From assembly GCA_002293625.1 (NCBI GenBank), contig DBDP01000048.1, forward strand, positions 1-15,630: a stretch of DNA of 15,630 bases. Direction: 5' to 3'. The DNA is from Clostridiales bacterium UBA929. GTDB lineage: Bacteria > Bacillota > Clostridia > Oscillospirales > UBA929. The position numbers were made by a program, and so were the translations under genes. This document shows positions 14,327-15,630 of this stretch, piece after piece (positions within the stretch are counted from its first letter, which is position 1; each line of letters begins with the position of its first letter). A model generated the notes under the pieces. It saw nothing but the letters and a program-made list of their open reading frames with translations. It was not told where the DNA came from and did no database searches.

Positions 14327-14630
14327 CGGCTTTCTTCACCTCCGGATTTCTCGCTGCCGCGTTGTCCATTTCGTCGTCTGATTCGGCGGCTATAAACCGC
14401 GCCCAATCGTACAATTTCGTACCGTCCGTACCCTCCGGCAGCTTCCGCAGTTCCAGCGAATGAATCTCAATCAGATCGGAGAACTCCACCCCGGCTTCTC
14501 GGTCATAAAGAGTAAAACGATGGTGGTATCTCGGACTGGCCTTGATAAGTTCCTCGTCCGTGATGGTGATGCTGACGACCTGCTTGATCGCGTCATAGTC
14601 CTCACCGCTTCCGCTATGAGTATACCATAT
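14106..14630 (-). pseudogene. 5'-truncated Rpn-family recombination-promoting nuclease
   Basis: Open frame from just after a TGA at 14631-14633 to TAG at 14106. Family-like sequence begins at SGEDYDAIKQVVSITITDEEL (about 14607 downward), continues with YHHRFTLYD, FSDLIEIHSLELRKLPEG, KLYDWARFIAAESDDEM and the charged tail, and ends SREEVNGLNHG. In Rpn proteins this is the region after the catalytic core, so the N-terminal PD-(D/E)XK nuclease half is missing. The first usable start would be GTG at 14489, which has no ribosome site and lies inside the conserved region. A good promoter sits directly upstream of the truncated end, as if a deletion joined promoter and mid-gene. The product is probably inactive. 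Confidence 0.75.
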
Positions 14631-14647
14631 TCAAGCAGGTATTTCAA
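14619..14647 (-). promoter_or_regulatory. Sigma-A promoter reading into the truncated Rpn gene
   Basis: On the minus strand TTGAAA (14647-14642) and TATACT (14624-14619) are spaced by 17 bp. GCGGTGAGG follows about 10 bases later and could be the original ribosome site. The coding sequence after it starts in mid-domain. Confidence 0.65.
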
Positions 14648-14866
14648 CACGAAAAATCCGGAAGGGTTTACACTGCTATCAGTTGAAATGTATTCTTACA
14701 GAGGGTCAGTGAAAAAATGGGACAGTAATTATAGTATTAGTGATTCACCTTAAACGATTGCTATTAAACATACCATCCCAATTTGTTGATGAGTTCAGCC
14801 AACCGTTTACATTTCCTCCTCCGACTCTGCGTCAAGGATTACGAAGTTATAACGCTAAAAACCTGT
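14648..14866. other. Gene-free stretch between Amt terminator and Rpn promoter
   Basis: I see no convincing gene. A short minus-strand frame ending in RLAELINKLGWYV then TAA (stop near 14768) could be the tail of a lost gene, but it is only about 20 codons long and I cannot assign it. Confidence 0.4.
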
Positions 14867-14893
14867 CGGCTTCGGTTTTGAAAACCGAAGCCG
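14867..14893 (-). terminator. Intrinsic terminator of the Amt/P-II gene
   Basis: A near-perfect palindrome: CGGCTTCGGTTTT (14867-14879) pairs with AAAACCGAAGCCG (14881-14893). On the minus strand it is followed by ACAGGTTTTTAG, a short offset U-run. It lies 17 bases after the TGA at 14910-14912. Confidence 0.7.
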
Positions 14894-14909
14894 GTTAATA
14901 CGCGCTTAT

Positions 14910-15578
14910 TCACTCCTCGTCTTTCAAGGCATCGTATCCTTCCTCGCCCGTGCGCACTTTGATAACGTTTTCAACGCCGTAGATGAACATTTTGCCGTCG
15001 CCGATTTGACCGCTCTACAGGGCTTTCTTTACGGTATCTATAAGCAGTTCAAGCGGAATCTTACAAATCACGGTCTCAACCTTGATCTTGGGCAGAAGCG
15101 TGGTTTCCAACGGTACACCGCGGTAAAAATCCCTGTTGCCCTTTTGCATTCCGCATCCCAAAACTTGTGTTACGGTCATCCCGCTTATACCGATTTGGTC
15201 GAGGGCGCCGAGCGTCAGCGAGTGACCGGGTATGGCTCGCGGGGTCTTTTTTCCGGTTTTGGGATCGGTGATATATTTCCCGATACGCGGCCCCAACACC
15301 GCCGCACCGATTATGGAGGATATACCTCCGACCATGTGGATAGCCGAGGACCCGGCAAAATCTATGTACCCCAAGCCGGCGAGCCAACCGTCCTCGTTCC
15401 AGATCCAGCCCGCCTCAATCGGATATACAAGCAAACTGATAATGCCGCTGTAAATGCAGTATGCGCTGAATTTTGTGCGCTCCGCCATTGCGAAGCCGGC
15501 TTGCATGAAGAACACCAGCGCCGCGCCGATCAGGAACCAAATTTGAAACGGAATGCTTGCGACAGTTTCGAGTGTCAT
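14910..15578 (-). pseudogene. Internally deleted ammonium transporter/P-II fusion with in-frame amber stop
   Basis: Start ATG at 15578 follows GAGAGG. Residues 1-33 (TLETVASIPFQIWFLIGA to GFAMAE) are the first membrane helix of an Amt-family ammonium channel. Residues 34-126 (RTKFSAYCIYSGI, WIWNEDGWLAGLG, FAGSSAIHMVGG, PGHSLTLGAL) match a later part of Amt. The intervening helices, which in Amt end in a similar GAMAE stretch, are missing. From residue 127 the sequence is P-II/GlnB-like: DQIGISGMTVTQVLGCGMQKG and the T-loop Tyr in DFYRGV. TAG at 15015 interrupts P-II; the same frame continues as SGQIGDGKMFIYGVENVIKV and EEGYDALKDEE to TGA at 14910. Natural Amt-P-II fusions exist in Clostridia as I recall, so this may be one such gene after two in-frame deletions and a nonsense mutation. 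About 270 further Amt residues appear lost at the second join. It cannot form a channel. Confidence 0.8.
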
Positions 15579-15630
15579 TTTAACCATCCTCTCATGTTGG
15601 GTGAAAATATAAGGCACCTCTATAAACAAG

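Noticed and set aside
14460..14753. Plus-strand open frame of 97 codons over the Rpn 5' region
   Set aside because: The opposite strand has clear Rpn-family sequence and a promoter; this frame has no ribosome site or recognisable similarity.
15015..15017. Amber codon as programmed readthrough or pyrrolysine insertion in P-II
   Set aside because: No readthrough context or downstream structure was seen, and the gene already carries two deletions, so a nonsense mutation is the simpler reading.
1..15630. CRISPR arrays, tRNA or rRNA genes
   Set aside because: No regularly spaced repeats, cloverleaf-type tRNA sequence or rRNA segments were seen on either strand.

Overview
The window looks like a chromosomal piece of a moderately GC-rich Firmicute of the class Clostridia (Oscillospirales/Christensenellales-like). 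The grounds are strong AGGAGG ribosome binding sites, near-consensus sigma-A promoters with 17-bp spacers, intrinsic terminators, and gene families typical of that group: Rpn-family nuclease fragments, an Amt/P-II protein, small zinc-ribbon proteins and a MalT-type LuxR regulator. I cannot fix the species. Parts look degraded, and some junctions could be assembly errors, so a metagenome-derived contig is plausible.

Layout. (1) 1-3316, minus strand: a compact unit read right to left, PLP aminotransferase -> trpS (ATGA overlap) -> WecA/TagO-type sugar-phosphate transferase (14-bp gap). Its leader holds a 98-bp element that folds as a three-way junction (3340-3437) and is preceded by a double-hairpin repeat (3521-3598). 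(2) 3656-7264, plus strand: a self-contained efflux-type operon with a consensus promoter overlapped by a dyad operator, a TetR regulator, an ABC ATPase and a FtsX/MacB-type permease. The genes overlap by 4 bp and 1 bp and a 15-bp-stem terminator follows. (3) 7382-8052: a monocistronic helix-turn-helix regulator with its own promoter, dyad and terminator. (4) 8108-13190: a divergent locus. A large MalT/LuxR ATPase regulator (minus) faces an operon (plus) of a small membrane protein, a patatin-like lipase, a membrane protein with two zinc ribbons and a small zinc-ribbon protein. The shared intergenic region carries a symmetric array of four GTATTA hexamers and a TATAGTAC direct repeat around the plus-strand promoter.

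(5) 13201-15578 is a decaying zone: a frameshifted third zinc-ribbon gene, a gene whose 3' end is intact but whose 5' end looks broken, two 3' pieces of Rpn-family nuclease genes sharing a 112-bp direct repeat, and an Amt/P-II gene with two in-frame internal deletions and an amber stop. A perfect 20-bp hairpin serves as terminator for the two convergent units.

The observations I would check first are the Amt/P-II deletion chimera, the apparent two-part origin of the WecA-type gene, the structured leader element, and the regulator/patatin/zinc-ribbon locus as a possible uncharacterised envelope-response system.
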